From Akkermansia muciniphila (lineage in GTDB: Bacteria > Verrucomicrobiota > Verrucomicrobiia > Verrucomicrobiales > DEV007), in contig CAMCXS010000010.1 in assembly GCA_945883495.1 (NCBI GenBank), positions 31,003 through 95,002 of the forward strand: DNA of 64,000 nt, written 5' to 3'. The position numbers were made by a program, and so were the translations under genes. A model generated the notes under the pieces. The model did not search any database and was not told where the DNA came from. It saw nothing but the letters and a program-made list of their open reading frames with translations. How positions within the stretch are numbered: the first letter of the stretch is position 1; each line of letters starts with the position of its first letter. Below are positions 18,007-27,678 of this stretch, piece after piece.

Positions 18007-18512
18007 TTGAAAACTTTGCCCTCGATCCGCTAGGAACGCAAGCACAGATCTCCAAGCTTTCACTTGCCCTCAGCCGTCCGCTCGGTTTGAATCTCTCCGT
18101 GAACAAAGGTTGTGCAATCGCCGGTGGAGCCACGCTCGTCCTCCTCATTCTCTGTTGCGGTGGAGGAGGGTTTATGATTTACCAAAACCTCGGCCCAGCC
18201 ATTCTCATCGCGGTGCAGACGGACGTGGACGATTTCCGCAAAAGGCACCCCGAAGTCGCCGTTGAACCGACCAACGAAGCCTGGACCAAAGCCCTCACCA
18301 ATCCGGAGAACGGCTTAGAGAATCAACAAGCTTGGGTCCAGCTGGCGCAGGCCGGCCAGGGAGAGCTGGTGGACATCCCTTATCTAAACCCACTCCGTTT
18401 CGTCCCCCAGCCGGATGGCTCCGTTTTGGTCGTCTCCAACGGCAAGGATGGCCTGCCGGACACCGAGGACGACGAATCTTCCGTCACCGCCCGGGCGAAA
18501 TTCCAAAAGTAA
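17949..18512 (+). CDS. Single-pass membrane protein of unknown function
   Basis: The protein of about 187 residues has a basic N-terminal tail, one strongly hydrophobic helix (GGATLVLLILCCGGGGFMIY) and an extracytoplasmic C-terminal domain ending in an acidic stretch (GKDGLPDTEDDESS). The likely start is one of two adjacent ATGs at 17946/17949, preceded by GAAGG. That makes its first ~58 bases antisense to the start of the gene at 17527-18006. A later non-ATG start would remove the overlap. It is followed 33 bases later by the DedA gene. Confidence 0.6.
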   Translation: MASPTRKKTRQRKQKPEASFENFALDPLGTQAQISKLSLALSRPLGLNLSVNKGCAIAGGATLVLLILCCGGGGFMIYQNLGPAILIAVQTDVDDFRKRHPEVAVEPTNEAWTKALTNPENGLENQQAWVQLAQAGQGELVDIPYLNPLRFVPQPDGSVLVVSNGKDGLPDTEDDESSVTARAKFQK

Positions 18513-18545
18513 ACTTCCGGCATTCCCCGTCCGAAAACACGATTT

Positions 18546-19202
18546 ATGCTTCACGATCTCATCCACACTTGGTTCGCCTGGGTCGAGCACGGCGGTTATT
18601 GGGCCATTGTCGTTCTCATGGCCATGGAAAGCTCCATTTTCCCGGTCCCCAGCGAGGTCGTGATGCCGCCAGCCGCCTTCCTGGCCGCTCAGGGCAAGAT
18701 GAATCTTTGGGGCGTCATCCTCGCCGGAACGTTCGGTTCTTGGCTCGGCTCGGCGATCACCTACGGCGTGGCCCGGGGCCTTGAACAGGTGTTCTTCAAG
18801 AAGTGGGGCAAGCTCTTCTTCATCACTCCAGAGAAGATCAAACGCGCCGAGCATTTCGTGCACCGCTACGAGGCCGGTGGCATTTTCTTCGCCCGGCTGC
18901 TCCCCGTTGTCCGCCACCTCATTTCCATCCCGGCCGGCATTCTCCGGATCAACTTCGCGATGTTCAGCTTGATGACGACTCTGGGCGCTCTTGTCTGGTG
19001 CACCATCCTCTCCTGGTACGGTCACGGAGTCTTCCAGCGCAATCCCGAACTCATGGAAGATCCCGCCAAGCTTGTGCACGCCATCAAGCACGAATCCATC
19101 TGGATCGTCGGCGGTGTCCTCCTGATCGGCGGTCTTTACTTCCTCATGCTCAAGCTCACCGCTGGCAAGGAAGAGGGTGCTGCCACACCCGCTGAGAGTT
19201 AA
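18546..19202 (+). CDS. DedA-family membrane protein
   Basis: The 218-residue polytopic membrane protein carries the DedA signatures: E-S-S-I-F-P-V-P-S-E near the first helices, G-S-W-L-G-S for the re-entrant loop, and the conserved F.ARLLPVVRHLISIPAG arginine motif. DedA proteins are implicated in recycling lipid carriers such as undecaprenyl phosphate across the membrane and in membrane-potential homeostasis. Start ATG 18546 is the only good choice. Confidence 0.92.
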   Translation: MLHDLIHTWFAWVEHGGYWAIVVLMAMESSIFPVPSEVVMPPAAFLAAQGKMNLWGVILAGTFGSWLGSAITYGVARGLEQVFFKKWGKLFFITPEKIKRAEHFVHRYEAGGIFFARLLPVVRHLISIPAGILRINFAMFSLMTTLGALVWCTILSWYGHGVFQRNPELMEDPAKLVHAIKHESIWIVGGVLLIGGLYFLMLKLTAGKEEGAATPAES

Positions 19203-19277
19203 TGGTTGATCGCTAAGAGGTAAGGAATCGCTTCGCTTTCGCGCAGGTCCTCCTCACCACGACTCCAGCACTCCAGC

Positions 19278-22200
19278 TCACCGCCCCAACGCTGCGCTGA
19301 TGATCTGGGCGAGTGCTCGCCCCGCTCCAGGGCGGAAGCCGCTTTGGGACCAAACGATTTCCCCTTTGGCGTCGATCACGACAGTGTGCGGGATCCCTTC
19401 GACGCCATAGAGCGCTTTGACCGTTTCCCGGTCATCCAAGGCCACCGGAAACTTCCAGCCATTTCGTTCCAGGTAGGGCCCGATCACACCGGCTGGCTCG
19501 CCGACATTGATGGAAACGAACTGAACCTGCCCGGGATCGAAAGACTTCAGCATCTCGACGTATTCGCCAAAAGCCGCGCGGCACGGACCGCACCACGACG
19601 CCCAGAATTCCAAGACCAGAACCCGGCCACGAGCCGTTTCCGCGTTAAATCTTCCACCTCCGAGCAGTGAAAGCTCAAATCCTGGGGCATCTCCTTTGCT
19701 ACTCATCCCACCCAGTTTGGATTCATTGTTACCTGCTCCCGGAATGACGGGTTCCGGCGCTGGCACCGGTGTCCAATTTGCGTGCAAGACCTCGTCCGGC
19801 AACGCCACCGCTGATCCAACGCGCAGCTGACGGATGGACGGGAGGGGAACTTTGCACGCGCCCAACAACGGAGACTCTCCCAGCAGGAATTGTTCATTGA
19901 CCTCATTGGTTTGTAGACGAATGGCGGAGCCTTCCGCCAGAAAAAGATAACTTTCTCCTTCCGGTAACGGACCTTCCGCCAGTTCATCACCTTGTCCTTC
20001 CTTCGTGAGGTGAACCAAGCCGATCACGCGTTCCCTCGGGAACGGGACGATCTCCCCTTGAACATCAAACCGGATCCCCTCCGGACTCACCTCCACCAAC
20101 TTCCCGCGCATCACGTCTCCGTTGGCCGCCACGAGGCAGTGCGTCGGAGGATCCTCTTTCATGCGCCGCGGAATCATCAACGTCTTCTCCTTCACCTGGG
20201 GATCTACCCGGAAGGAAGCGATCAGTCCATTCGAGGAGCGGAGTTGGAAGTCGCTCACCCGGACGGGCGCCAGAATCGTTTCCGCGTTGAACCAGGGGCC
20301 GCCAAATTCAAACCTCAAACCTGCTCCGGAGCGCTCTGCATTAGAAAAAACGCAATCGACCAGTTCCTGGCCATCCACGGAGACGACCATCTGATCTTCG
20401 CGGAAAGCGATTTTGGCCGAAAGCTTGCCGCCGGCCACCATGATGTCGTCCCCATCAATCATCCGGTTGCCACCTGGCTGACTGGCCGCGACCCAAATCC
20501 GGGGACCCCAACGGCTGAAACTCACTTGAATGGGCGCTGCATAGGTGGGGCCCGGGCCGGCAAACAGCCCCACGGTTACCGCTCCTTGCCCCTCGCCTTC
20601 CCATTCCAACGTGAAATGGACTTCATCCGCCCGGAGAATGCCTGGATGCCCATACCCGCCACCGCGCAACACCATCCGTCCCGGAGCCAATTCGTTGCCT
20701 ATGCCGCCCCCTTCCAATGGCCGCCAAGATGGATCATCGAACCCCGTGAGACGCAGCGATTTCTGCCCAAACTCCACTGCGCGCACCTGGGAAGCGGGGA
20801 GCTGCGTCATCGTGGTCAGCGGGCTGGAAAAGAAGATGACTCCGTCCCGGATCGCTTCCACCCGGCACGCCAGAATCTCCCGGCTCACCAGAAACATTCG
20901 GTCCGCCGCCAGGTGGGTGATGCTCGGCCCTTTTCGCCGGATCACATCCGCATCCAACCCCTGACGCAACGTCACTGCCTTGGCGGCTCCCAGCGGCCGC
21001 CACGAAATCCGCCCCCCCGGTTGCAAGCCCGACAACGTACCGTGGAGAATGTCTCCACTGACCCGCAGCTCATCCGGAGCTTCCGTGACCTCCGGGCCGT
21101 TGCGGTGCGCGAACTCCAAGGAAGTGAGGTCGGCCAAGGAACAAAGAAGAGGCGCCTCCGAATAACCGGTGTTCACGACCACGCTTTCCGGACTGGTTCT
21201 CACCAAGTTTCCGCTGATTCGGGTTCCGTCCCCATAGGTGAGTTGCACCGTCCGCCCCGCGTCGAGTTCCGTGGCCCGTTCATCGAACACCATGGTCTCC
21301 AGGTCCGATAACGGAACGCTGCGTCCCCCCTCCAAAAGCAAAGCCCTGGCCGTAGTGTCGTAACCGATCGCCTTTTCCCGAAGCGCACTGCCGTCGATTC
21401 GTTGAATGCGGGCCCCTTCAATCGATTGCAGTTCGGGCTGATCGCCGCGCCATTCCGCGACCCGAAGCCGGGCCAATTCCAGATCCAAGCCCTTGTTGCG
21501 CAGAGCGATCCCGGAGTTTCCGCGGAAGTCCGGACTCACCGGAACTTGCCGGCTTCCGAGGACACGGCCGGAGGCATCAAACACCGTGAAATCCTCGGAC
21601 AGTTGATCCCAGAAAATGTGCAGATGAACCTGGCGCTGCTCAGGAGTCACCTTGAGGAGCGGCTGAAAATCACTTCCCGAGTGGACGAGCACCACTTCAT
21701 CGTCCCAAGTCTCCAAACGCAGCACGTCTCCCCGAAACGCCTGCAGCGCCAGGGAAAACTCCGGGCGGCGAGACGACGCGACCTTCACCTCGATCGCCAC
21801 CCGCTGCGGCAACTCGAAGCGATGGAAAAGTCCAGCGCCCCAGCGTCGGGTGGCAATGCCGCCACCGGGCACGCCGTCCCAGTAACTCTGTTCGCGCCCC
21901 GGCCCGTTCTGGATCCATCCCTCCACGCTGACGGGCCCAGAATAGCGCAACGCCGGATTGTCGAGCCGGTTCACACTGCGGAGCGCACTGTTCAACAGAC
22001 GCGTGCGGCCATGCCGGGGGCTCTCCATCTCAACAAACCCGCTGCCGATGCGGACCAAATCTCCGTGGACGACGTCGCCATTGCGCAAAAGCGCCCGGAA
22101 CGAAGCGGGGCTCGCGAGTGCCGGAGCCCGCTCCAAAGTGAGACGCTTGAGGAACACCGGATCAAACTCCAAGGCGTCCTCAAACCACTTGCTGCGCCAG

Positions 22201-22349
22201 CGGATCACATCCCCTTCCCCGGGCTCCAAGGAACCTTCCAACAAGTCACCGTTGGCGAACTCGAGCACCGAACCCGGCGTTGCCGCGGACGTCAGCCCCA
22301 TCAAAAGAAGCCAACCGGCCAAAATAGTGCCTCGGATCATTCGTTTCAC
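19278..22349 (-). CDS. Exported repeat protein with C-terminal TlpA-like thioredoxin domain
   Basis: The 1023-residue protein has a signal peptide (to about residue 23) and at least five copies of a ~45-residue beta module with core 'NGD.h.G.L', starting near residues 29, 86, 369, 428 and 738. Two weaker copies lie near 485 and 801. Between them are concanavalin-like beta regions (about 140-300 and 540-705). The C-terminus (about 890-1023) is a TlpA/ResA-type thioredoxin domain with active site W919-C-G-P-C923 and the cis-Pro motif GIPHT. The GTG at 22349 overlaps the upstream stop; an ATG at 22340 is an alternative. It is probably periplasmic and tied to thiol chemistry. It is the last gene of the operon. 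Confidence 0.8.
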   Translation of the reverse strand: MKRMIRGTILAGWLLLMGLTSAATPGSVLEFANGDLLEGSLEPGEGDVIRWRSKWFEDALEFDPVFLKRLTLERAPALASPASFRALLRNGDVVHGDLVRIGSGFVEMESPRHGRTRLLNSALRSVNRLDNPALRYSGPVSVEGWIQNGPGREQSYWDGVPGGGIATRRWGAGLFHRFELPQRVAIEVKVASSRRPEFSLALQAFRGDVLRLETWDDEVVLVHSGSDFQPLLKVTPEQRQVHLHIFWDQLSEDFTVFDASGRVLGSRQVPVSPDFRGNSGIALRNKGLDLELARLRVAEWRGDQPELQSIEGARIQRIDGSALREKAIGYDTTARALLLEGGRSVPLSDLETMVFDERATELDAGRTVQLTYGDGTRISGNLVRTSPESVVVNTGYSEAPLLCSLADLTSLEFAHRNGPEVTEAPDELRVSGDILHGTLSGLQPGGRISWRPLGAAKAVTLRQGLDADVIRRKGPSITHLAADRMFLVSREILACRVEAIRDGVIFFSSPLTTMTQLPASQVRAVEFGQKSLRLTGFDDPSWRPLEGGGIGNELAPGRMVLRGGGYGHPGILRADEVHFTLEWEGEGQGAVTVGLFAGPGPTYAAPIQVSFSRWGPRIWVAASQPGGNRMIDGDDIMVAGGKLSAKIAFREDQMVVSVDGQELVDCVFSNAERSGAGLRFEFGGPWFNAETILAPVRVSDFQLRSSNGLIASFRVDPQVKEKTLMIPRRMKEDPPTHCLVAANGDVMRGKLVEVSPEGIRFDVQGEIVPFPRERVIGLVHLTKEGQGDELAEGPLPEGESYLFLAEGSAIRLQTNEVNEQFLLGESPLLGACKVPLPSIRQLRVGSAVALPDEVLHANWTPVPAPEPVIPGAGNNESKLGGMSSKGDAPGFELSLLGGGRFNAETARGRVLVLEFWASWCGPCRAAFGEYVEMLKSFDPGQVQFVSINVGEPAGVIGPYLERNGWKFPVALDDRETVKALYGVEGIPHTVVIDAKGEIVWSQSGFRPGAGRALAQIISAALGR

Positions 22350-23392
22350 CGTTCGTAGATCGGAAGAAAGCGGTAGTTCAGGGCCAGCGCCAACAGGGAC
22401 ATCGCCGTCCCGTAAGCCTCGCCGCGGCTCCCTTCAAAACTCCCATCGGGCGCTTGGCGCTCGTCCAGAATCCGCACCAGCGTCCGGTTCCAGGTTTTCC
22501 AAGCCTCGAAATCTCCCTGAAATAGCGCCTGTGCCATATAGTACTGGAAATACAGTGGATGGGCCGTCTCCTCGTGATCAAGCCGTCCCGAAATATACGC
22601 CAGCGTCGCCGTGTATTCCTTCCAATCTTTCTTGCCGCCCACGGAGTAAACCAGCGTTGCGATAGCCGAACGATTCATCGATTCCCCGATGCCCGCCAGG
22701 CCACCGGTGTAGGCCACCATGCCATTGGCGCCGGTGCTCGATTTAAAGTAGGCCAACGCTCCTTGCACGGCTTCATCCGAGACCGCCATGCCCGCGTTCT
22801 TAGCCGCCAAAAGCCCCATCAGCACCGCGCCTGAAACAGACGTATCCGCGTCATTGGAGTCAGGGTTGTAACGCCAGCCGCGCCAGCGATTCCCCTTTTG
22901 CGCAGCTTCCGCCAAGCCCACCGCTGCTTGCAGAGCCTCTCCAATCGTGCGTCCGGTCGCCCCGGAACCAACCCAGAGCAATTCGTCGTCCACCGTGCCA
23001 TAGGCTTCCGCCAGCGAGAGCATTCCGAAACCGTGATGATACATGCTCTGGCCCAGATACCCCGTCTCGGCGTTCTGCTCGGAAATCATATGCCGCAGGC
23101 CGCGCCGGATCGAAGTGGCGTAACGCCCAAAATTCGGGTCCTCCCCGCTCGCCAGCATCGCCATGACGCAGAGCCCCGTCACGCCAGCTCCGCGATCTCC
23201 CTCCCAATACCCTTCAGCGCTTTGCGTCCGCACCAGGGACTCCAACCCCTTGGCGTAAATCTGATCCACCTCGGGTGGCACCTCGTCTCCGTAGCGAATC
23301 GCCCCAGATCCCGCTTGTCCCCAAACAACCACCGGAGCGCAGCCCAGCAGGACGGCCCCCAAACCAAAGGCGAACTTCAGGTCAACCCTCAT
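22346..23392 (-). CDS. Exported squalene-cyclase/prenyltransferase-like alpha-toroid protein
   Basis: The 348-residue protein starts with a signal peptide (cleavage near VWG-Q). It consists of alpha/alpha-barrel repeats with QW-like motifs (QSAEGYWEGD near residue 58 and APDGSFEG near 315) and the repeated pattern G-x-x-MA/L-LALA. The canonical DxDD cyclase motif is not evident, so it is probably a binding or structural relative rather than a cyclase. Proteins of this type are regular members of PVC loci with DUF4175, MoxR and BatA genes. Start and stop overlap the neighbours by 4 bases. Confidence 0.75.
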   Translation of the reverse strand: MRVDLKFAFGLGAVLLGCAPVVVWGQAGSGAIRYGDEVPPEVDQIYAKGLESLVRTQSAEGYWEGDRGAGVTGLCVMAMLASGEDPNFGRYATSIRRGLRHMISEQNAETGYLGQSMYHHGFGMLSLAEAYGTVDDELLWVGSGATGRTIGEALQAAVGLAEAAQKGNRWRGWRYNPDSNDADTSVSGAVLMGLLAAKNAGMAVSDEAVQGALAYFKSSTGANGMVAYTGGLAGIGESMNRSAIATLVYSVGGKKDWKEYTATLAYISGRLDHEETAHPLYFQYYMAQALFQGDFEAWKTWNRTLVRILDERQAPDGSFEGSRGEAYGTAMSLLALALNYRFLPIYER

Positions 23393-24225
23393 CGCGTCGC
23401 GGGCATCCCCGGGAGGTTACGGATCGATTGCCAAGCTCCGTCGAAGCGTTCGAAAAACTGATCCCAACTCTTCCGCTGCGCTTCGTTGAGAACTCGGTCG
23501 CGGTCAGCGGGCGGCACCGCCCCGAGCAAAGCCCCGAGCTGATGATACGGCAAATTTTCTTCGTCTCCGGCCCAAGCCTCCAGCCGATCCCAATGAGTCG
23601 ATGCGGCCACGGTCAGCACCGCGAGAAGTTCGCCACGTTGCTTTTCGGAAAGCCGCAGGGTCCGGTCCAAATCCGCGACCAACGCGCGGGCCATCGATTC
23701 ATACTTAAAGGCCAGCCGCTCCCGCATGTCGTCATCATAAGCCTTGCGCTGAGTCTCGTTGAGAACCGAGGAGAGCGTCATCGCCCAAATTTCCTGATGT
23801 TCGGGCTCCCAAGTCCGGGCAGTATCCCCGAAGCGGACGGAGCCCACTCCGGCCAGGAACTGCTCAATGTCCCCTTGCACATTGCGCGCCTTGTCCCGCA
23901 CCCAATTCTCCATGTTGGCCCGCCAACGATTCAGACCCGAATCCACCGCTCCTTTGGCGGCCAAGTGGAGCCGTTCACGTTGCGCATCGCTCAACGCACA
24001 GACCCGGTCGATGTCGGTTACCAGCGAGGTCATCTTTTCCGTCCACTCGGTTCGTTCCGACTCCGCCAAGTTCTGCAAGTACTCGTTGACCCGCTCATCG
24101 GTGTTCGCCGTGGCCCCAGCCCCTTCGTCCTGAACGATCTCCACTTGAACCTGAGCCGCGATTTCCTCCACCACGAGCAGGGAGCATGCCCAAAGGGCAA
24201 CTGGCCACCAAAACGTTCGCTTCAT
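23389..24225 (-). CDS. Exported helical protein with LxxxQR repeats
   Basis: The 278-residue protein has a signal peptide (cleavage near IAA-Q) and is otherwise almost entirely helical and charged. The pattern L-[ST/N]-[DE]-x-Q-R recurs at least four times (ALSDAQRERL, LNETQRKAY, RLSEKQRGEL, LNEAQRKSW). This recalls the LTxxQ motif of Spy/CpxP-type periplasmic chaperones, but no firm homology is claimed. It is translationally coupled to the DUF4175-like gene upstream and the alpha-toroid gene downstream, so it probably acts with them in the periplasm. Confidence 0.7.
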   Translation of the reverse strand: MKRTFWWPVALWACSLLVVEEIAAQVQVEIVQDEGAGATANTDERVNEYLQNLAESERTEWTEKMTSLVTDIDRVCALSDAQRERLHLAAKGAVDSGLNRWRANMENWVRDKARNVQGDIEQFLAGVGSVRFGDTARTWEPEHQEIWAMTLSSVLNETQRKAYDDDMRERLAFKYESMARALVADLDRTLRLSEKQRGELLAVLTVAASTHWDRLEAWAGDEENLPYHQLGALLGAVPPADRDRVLNEAQRKSWDQFFERFDGAWQSIRNLPGMPATR

Positions 24226-27200
24226 TTTGAATCCTTCTCCAGCGTATTGAAATATTGGTCGAGCCCACGCCGGAATTCTTCGGGCAATTCACGCCCGCCT
24301 TTCCCGGTAGACTGATCGACGCTCCGTCCTTGAGGAACGGAAGGCTCATCCGCTCCAGGCCCCAAACTATTGATCCCCTGCTGCTCGGGACCGGCGGACT
24401 GCGAGGAACTTTGCGAGCCCCCTCCGCCCTGCGGTGGGTTGCGGCGGGCTTGCAGCAGCAACTCGATCGCCTCTGTCTCCGCCGCGATCGCTTCCGGACC
24501 AGTATCGGGCCGCCCCAAAATGTTCCGGGCTTCCCCCAGAATCTTCGAAACGGCGGAGAGCAATTCCACCTCGCGCTGGAAAATCTCAGCGCCCTGCGGC
24601 ATGTCCTGAATCGTTTTCACCACGGCATAGGACCGGTCCCGCAACCCTTTTTGCTTCTCTTCAAGCCCTTTGGCCCGGTCCGCGAAGTCTTCACCCGTCA
24701 GCGCCGGTTTGGCTTTCTCCGCCTCCCGCGTTTCGTCCCGGAGATCGATCTCGTCCCGCAGAATCTTCATCACCTCCAAGACCAGCTTGGGCGGCAAGCC
24801 CGGCGATTCCCCGGATTGCCCCTGTTGATTGCCTCCGGATTGCGCCGCTTCGACTAATTCCTCCGCCCAGCGGTCCAGGGTATCCGCCCAGAATTCCGAC
24901 TCTGTCACCGAGCGGCCGTTCTGATTCGCCTCCAGGGATTCCGCAATGCCACGGATCTTTGAAGCCACCTCGCTATCCTGCATCTGCTCCAGCAACCGCT
25001 TGAAGGGCGCCATCTGGCGGCGCTGGTAAAACGCCTCCAGATCCCCGCGAATCTGATGCATGATCTCGCTTTGCCGGACTTGACGCTGCGCCGCCGCTTT
25101 GGCGATCGCAATCGCGTCCTGGCTCAATTGCGCTGCTCCGACCCCAAACTCCGATGCCAAGGTCTTGCCCAAATCCCCGGCGATCCCCAACTGTTCCCGC
25201 GATGCCGCCTTGAGGCGCCGCACAAACGTGCTCGTCTGCAAATCCCCCAACAGCTCACGCATCTCGTCGTTGATCGCGGCCAACTCGGCGAGCAGGCCGG
25301 TCTGCTCGACAATCGCTTGTTCCGACTTTTCTTGAGCGGGCGAATCCGGTGCCTGGTCCCCCGCAGCGCCCTGAAGCGTGGTCGACGGTAGGTTCGCCGC
25401 CGGGCTCTGCGGGGAGGACGGGGACGGCGATGCCGGACTGCCTGGCTTCTGCTGACTCAGCGACTTCAAATCCTGATCCGGGGGAGTCGATGGCGCGTCC
25501 GGAGATTTCGAGGCTCCTCCGGCCTGTTGCTGCTGCTGCTGCGGCTGTGGTTGTGGTTGCTGCTCTCTGGACTGCGGATCGCCCGGCTTCTGCGACTCCC
25601 CACTTTTTGCCGTCTGCGGCGCTGAGGACGAAGGCTGGTTGGCTCCGGGCTCAGATTCCGCCGCCTCTTTGAGCAGATCCGCTACGGAAGGCATCCGCTG
25701 CTTGGCAATATCGCCTAATTTCTCCAGGGCCTTGGCAAATGCATCCAACCGCTTCGCCTCGAACCCGTCGTTGCGGCTCGCTTCCTCCGCCAGCCTGCGC
25801 CCCGAGGCGGCCAGTTGATCGACCCGGCGGGCATTCGCAGTTTCCTCCTGTGCCTGTTCCTTCAATCGTTCCCGATTCGACTCTTGATCCAATTCTTCTG
25901 GACTCAAGCCACGCAGGGCACGGTTCTCGACGTGCAACTGCTTCTCCCGGTCATAAATCTCTTCCGCTCGGCGCAGCCATGATGCCATTTCATCAGAAAG
26001 CCAACGCAGATGCTCGTCCGCGCTCAAAATCCGCAGCGTGAACGGCTTGGAATACACCGAAGACCTCCCCGGCCGGTAGTCGATCACGTAGGCCATCAAG
26101 CGAATCGTCTGTGGCTCGACCCGCTCCCGCTCCGCGCAAAACGTGGCTCGCACGCTGGTCGATATCTGTTCGGGCGCGCCAGCCGCCGCGATCTTGGAAC
26201 CGACTTTGTCTCCTTCCCACCGCAAGCCGATCTCGCGCACGCCGTAGTCATCCGTGGCGTCCACCTCAATCGTCACCACCTCCGTCGAAAGGATGGTGCG
26301 TTCCGGCCCCTCCAGCTTCGCCGAAATCTTCGGGGCCGCATCCTCGCGCCCGACGACCCGAAATCTCAATGCCTCCCGGGGCGACAACCCCAAAGCGTCT
26401 CGCCAAATGACACTGTGTTCCGCCACGCCGGCAACGGCCCATGGCCCGGCCCGCATTGTGTCCCCGTTCCACTCGACGGCGGCTCCGTCCATCTCCGCGG
26501 ACGCGATCGGCCGGCTCGTGCGCATCTCCACCCGCACCTCGCTTCCCTCCACGGCGGAGATCGTGCCGTCCTGTGCCTCGATCTCCAGCGGACGCGAATA
26601 GCGCAGATAATCAGGCAGCTTGACAAATGCCCTCAACCCGCTGAGTTCCGGCCTCGCCGCCGGGATCACCGTGGTGCGCACCCGGTCATCCCCGACCGAA
26701 ACTCGGAAAATCCCCTCCTGTTTGCGGCCCGGGAGGGAAAACGCGAATTTGCCCTCCGCGTCCCGCTGCGCCCGGGTCACCGTCTCGTTGCGGCCGTCCG
26801 TGTCTTCCACCACCGCCTTGCCCCAGAGCGGGCGCCAACGAGAGCTAGCGGAGAGCCCAACCGAGAACTGGTACGGCTCGCCATAAGGCACGATGATCCT
26901 GTCCGGCACAGCCCCGACATCCGCGAAGGTGTAGCGATCCACCGGGGCCCACGGAGTCGCCCACCGCGCCCAGGCGCTCTGTCCCGCTTCGCGCGAAATG
27001 AAGAAAAGCACCGCCACGATCAGCACACCGCCGCACAAGAGACCGCCCCACAGCATCCTTCGGGTCCCCGGAAGTGCTTCCCGGAGATCCATTTCCGCCG
27101 CCTTGCGGTCCGCCTGGGCCATCGCGGCCCGGATCAACGCCGGGGAACCGCTAGCGTGCCCCGCGAGTTGCACGGTGCCAAGCAGCTGATCCCCAAATCT

Positions 27201-27530
27201 CGGCATCTTCCGCCGGATCAAACGCGCCGCCGCCTCCAGCCCGCGCATCCGCAACGACCAACGCTCCCAGGTCAACGGCAGCCCCATCCCGAAAATCGCA
27301 AACCCGGCCAGAAACAGCATCGACCGGAACCCCGGGCTGGTGTCCGTGAAGCGATCGATGACGAAGACCGCCAAGTAGGACGCCAGCAGGCCCAAGCTGC
27401 CCGCCAGCAAAATTTCAAAAAGCTTGAGCTGCCAAGTTTGGCGACGAAACGCCTCCAGCCGACCCCGCAATCCGGGCGGTAACTCGATTTGGGGCATGCC
27501 TGCTCCCGGATGATTCGTCTCTGAGGCCAT
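24222..27530 (-). CDS. Large DUF4175-like membrane protein with coiled-coil and Q-rich regions
   Basis: The 1102-residue protein has two N-terminal membrane helices (about residues 38-57 and 66-85) and one near 158-178. A beta-rich Ig-like periplasmic segment with PDYLRYSRP follows (about 200-480). A long helical coiled-coil region comes next, with a low-complexity Gln/Pro/Ser-rich stretch at about 640-720 including a run of Q, then more helix and a Gly/Ser-rich tail. This matches proteins annotated DUF4175 in bacteria with MoxR/BatA loci. It is the first gene of the minus-strand operon, and the intergenic region to htrA (27531-27678) should hold divergent promoters. Confidence 0.75.
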   Translation of the reverse strand: MASETNHPGAGMPQIELPPGLRGRLEAFRRQTWQLKLFEILLAGSLGLLASYLAVFVIDRFTDTSPGFRSMLFLAGFAIFGMGLPLTWERWSLRMRGLEAAARLIRRKMPRFGDQLLGTVQLAGHASGSPALIRAAMAQADRKAAEMDLREALPGTRRMLWGGLLCGGVLIVAVLFFISREAGQSAWARWATPWAPVDRYTFADVGAVPDRIIVPYGEPYQFSVGLSASSRWRPLWGKAVVEDTDGRNETVTRAQRDAEGKFAFSLPGRKQEGIFRVSVGDDRVRTTVIPAARPELSGLRAFVKLPDYLRYSRPLEIEAQDGTISAVEGSEVRVEMRTSRPIASAEMDGAAVEWNGDTMRAGPWAVAGVAEHSVIWRDALGLSPREALRFRVVGREDAAPKISAKLEGPERTILSTEVVTIEVDATDDYGVREIGLRWEGDKVGSKIAAAGAPEQISTSVRATFCAERERVEPQTIRLMAYVIDYRPGRSSVYSKPFTLRILSADEHLRWLSDEMASWLRRAEEIYDREKQLHVENRALRGLSPEELDQESNRERLKEQAQEETANARRVDQLAASGRRLAEEASRNDGFEAKRLDAFAKALEKLGDIAKQRMPSVADLLKEAAESEPGANQPSSSAPQTAKSGESQKPGDPQSREQQPQPQPQQQQQQAGGASKSPDAPSTPPDQDLKSLSQQKPGSPASPSPSSPQSPAANLPSTTLQGAAGDQAPDSPAQEKSEQAIVEQTGLLAELAAINDEMRELLGDLQTSTFVRRLKAASREQLGIAGDLGKTLASEFGVGAAQLSQDAIAIAKAAAQRQVRQSEIMHQIRGDLEAFYQRRQMAPFKRLLEQMQDSEVASKIRGIAESLEANQNGRSVTESEFWADTLDRWAEELVEAAQSGGNQQGQSGESPGLPPKLVLEVMKILRDEIDLRDETREAEKAKPALTGEDFADRAKGLEEKQKGLRDRSYAVVKTIQDMPQGAEIFQREVELLSAVSKILGEARNILGRPDTGPEAIAAETEAIELLLQARRNPPQGGGGSQSSSQSAGPEQQGINSLGPGADEPSVPQGRSVDQSTGKGGRELPEEFRRGLDQYFNTLEKDSK

Positions 27531-27678
27531 TGAGGCTGAATCGGCAAGATAGAGAGGTTTGCTCCGGTTGGCTAGCGCAAGTTCCCGAATTGCCCCGGCC
27601 GTACGTCAGCGCGGGTAGAAAGCGGCGCGGAGTTTCCAGTTGAGAACCCATCCCCACGCCCGATACGTTCCCTTCAAA

